In this document: positions 62,346 through 63,124 of the stretch, one piece after another
Position numbering within the stretch: the first letter of the stretch is position 1
How the letters are laid out: the number at the start of each line of letters is the position of its first letter
DNA from: Streptosporangiaceae bacterium
GTDB lineage: Bacteria; Actinomycetota; Actinomycetes; Streptosporangiales; Streptosporangiaceae
Assembly: GCA_030038295.1 (NCBI GenBank)
Contig: JASHPF010000216.1
Span: forward strand, 1 to 63,124
Length of the DNA: 63,124 nt
Direction of reading: 5' to 3'
Made by a program: the position numbers and the translations under genes
The notes under the pieces: generated by a model
Seen by the model: the letters and a program-made list of their open reading frames with translations, nothing else
Told to the model about the DNA's origin: nothing
The model's database searches: none

Positions 62346-63061
62346 CCCTGTGCCGCGCGAACCAGAGCGTCGAACAGGCTCGGGTCGTCGCCCGCCTCGG
62401 GGTGCCACTGGACGGCGAGCATGAACCGGCCGGCGCCTGCCGGATCTTCGTCGGCGCTGAACTCGATCGCCTCGATCACGCCGTCGTCCGTCCACGCGGT
62501 GGCCACCAGGCCCGCCCCGAGCCGGTCAATGGCCTGGTGGTGATGAGTCGGGACGGCGGTCTCGGTCCGGCCGACGACGCCCGCGAGCCGGGACGTCGGC
62601 GCGACGCTGACCTTGTGCGAGCCGTAGCTGCCCGGGTCGGGCGAGTGGCCATCGTGGCCCACCAGGTCCGGCACGTGCTGGTGCAGCGTGCCGCCCTGCG
62701 CCACGTTGATAACCTGCAGGCCGCGGCAGATGCCGAGCACTGGGAGGCCACTGGCGAGCGCGTGCCGCCACAGCCCGAGCTCGGCGGCGTCCCGTTCCGG
62801 GTTGGCCGGACCGCTGGCGTCGTCCCGCGCGGCACCGTAGTGTGCCGGGTCGATGTCGCCGCCGCCGGATAGCACCAGCCCGTCTAGCCTGCTCAGCACG
62901 CCCGCGACGGCCGGCAGCGGCGGCAGCAGCACCGGCAGCCCGCCCGCCGCCGCCACCATGTCGGTGTAGCGCCGCGGCAGCAGCACCGCGGGCAGATCCC
63001 AGCTGCCCCAGCGAGCCTGCTGGCTGTAAGCGCTGATCCCGATGACTGGCTGATCGCTCAT
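62342..63061 (-). CDS. Class-I glutamine-amidotransferase-type gamma-glutamyl hydrolase (PuuD-like)
   Basis: The 239-aa protein has the catalytic Cys112 in LGICRGLQVINV and the His/Glu pair in VQWHPEAG, with LSGGGDIDPAHYG, matching peptidase C26 / gamma-glutamyl-GABA hydrolases. In the gamma-glutamylated putrescine pathway PuuD releases GABA. An SDR gene lies directly upstream. Pathway assignment is only suggested, since no glutamine-synthetase-like ligase is in view. Confidence 0.88.
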   Translation of the reverse strand: MSDQPVIGISAYSQQARWGSWDLPAVLLPRRYTDMVAAAGGLPVLLPPLPAVAGVLSRLDGLVLSGGGDIDPAHYGAARDDASGPANPERDAAELGLWRHALASGLPVLGICRGLQVINVAQGGTLHQHVPDLVGHDGHSPDPGSYGSHKVSVAPTSRLAGVVGRTETAVPTHHHQAIDRLGAGLVATAWTDDGVIEAIEFSADEDPAGAGRFMLAVQWHPEAGDDPSLFDALVRAAQG

Positions 63062-63063
63062 GG

Positions 63064-63124
63064 CTACAACGGTGTCACGTAGGCGCCGGTGACGCCGCCA
63101 TCGACGACAAACTGCGACGCGGTG
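63064..63124 (-). CDS. C-terminal end of a short-chain dehydrogenase/reductase (cut by window edge)
   Basis: Reading leftward the last residues are TASQFVVDGGVTGAYVTPL and a TAG at 63064-63066. VDGG with VTGAYVTP is the usual SDR C-terminus. It lies 2 bp before the GATase start, so the two are an operon. The rest is outside the window. Confidence 0.75.
   Translation of the reverse strand, partial: TASQFVVDGGVTGAYVTPL

Overview
This is a contiguous piece of an actinobacterial chromosome. Evidence: very high GC; GTG and TTG starts; dense operons with 4-bp ATGA/GTGA stop/start overlaps; and several actinobacterial signature genes (whiA, whiB, bldC, lsr2, rbpA-like, ftsR, garA-like FHA, opcA). 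Three blocks match the mycobacterial/streptomycete gene order: cls-manC-FHA-ftsR-BFN-merR-gcvP; uvrC-rapZ-yvcK-whiA-pgk-tpiA-secG-rbpA; and ABC-ctaA with tkt-tal-zwf-opcA. The developmental regulators suggest a morphologically complex, Streptomyces/Streptosporangiales-like organism; genus cannot be fixed from this window. I see no tRNA, rRNA, CRISPR array, IS element or prophage.

Layout. 1-2.1 kb: tail of a ccdA gene, an alpha/beta-hydrolase remnant, yidC with a DUF6412-like partner and a small membrane protein. 2.3-5.9 kb: polyamine/acyl-carrier cassette, speD divergent from a tightly overlapped bpsA-like, GNAT, FkbH-like HAD/GNAT and acyl-carrier-protein operon. 5.9-13 kb: cation/proton antiporter, DUF1707 protein, then a two-gene ABC importer whose ATPase carries two KdpD-sensor/USP modules with altered P-loops. 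13-24.2 kb: PQQ-type lipoprotein, cardiolipin synthase, mannose-1-P guanylyltransferase, the FHA/ftsR/BFN/MerR regulators and riboswitch-controlled gcvP. 24.2-27.4 kb: small stress-like genes, a TetR/cupin divergon and an HpnB-like glycosyltransferase. 27.6-35.8 kb: bldC, uvrC-rapZ-yvcK-whiA, pgk-tpiA-secG and an rbpA-like gene with a frameshift. 35.8-45.4 kb: glutamate decarboxylase, pyrimidine reductase, glgX, AidB-like acyl-CoA dehydrogenase, cysH, whiB with a cysteine-rich micro-protein, a Tyr/Gly-rich low-complexity protein and lsr2. 45.5-49 kb: MscS channel, acetate transporter, double-RCK channel protein. 49-55 kb: oxidative pentose-phosphate operon. 55-63 kb: hydrolase, heme A synthase, EamA exporter, ABC exporter, S10 peptidase, SDR, micro-membrane protein, glutamine-amidotransferase-type hydrolase and the tail of another SDR.

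How it fits together. Carbon metabolism is strongly represented: pgk/tpiA, the pentose-phosphate operon, glgX and gcvP, with YvcK and a GarA-like FHA protein as likely metabolic regulators. Developmental and nucleoid regulators are interleaved. The two most unusual loci are the ABC ATPase-KdpD/USP fusion (9474-12992) and the speD/bpsA/FkbH/ACP cassette (2282-5871). Recurrent design features are TAnnnT boxes 6-7 nt before a start codon (leaderless mRNAs) and tiny leader ORFs that end in GTGA overlaps with manC and the BFN gene.
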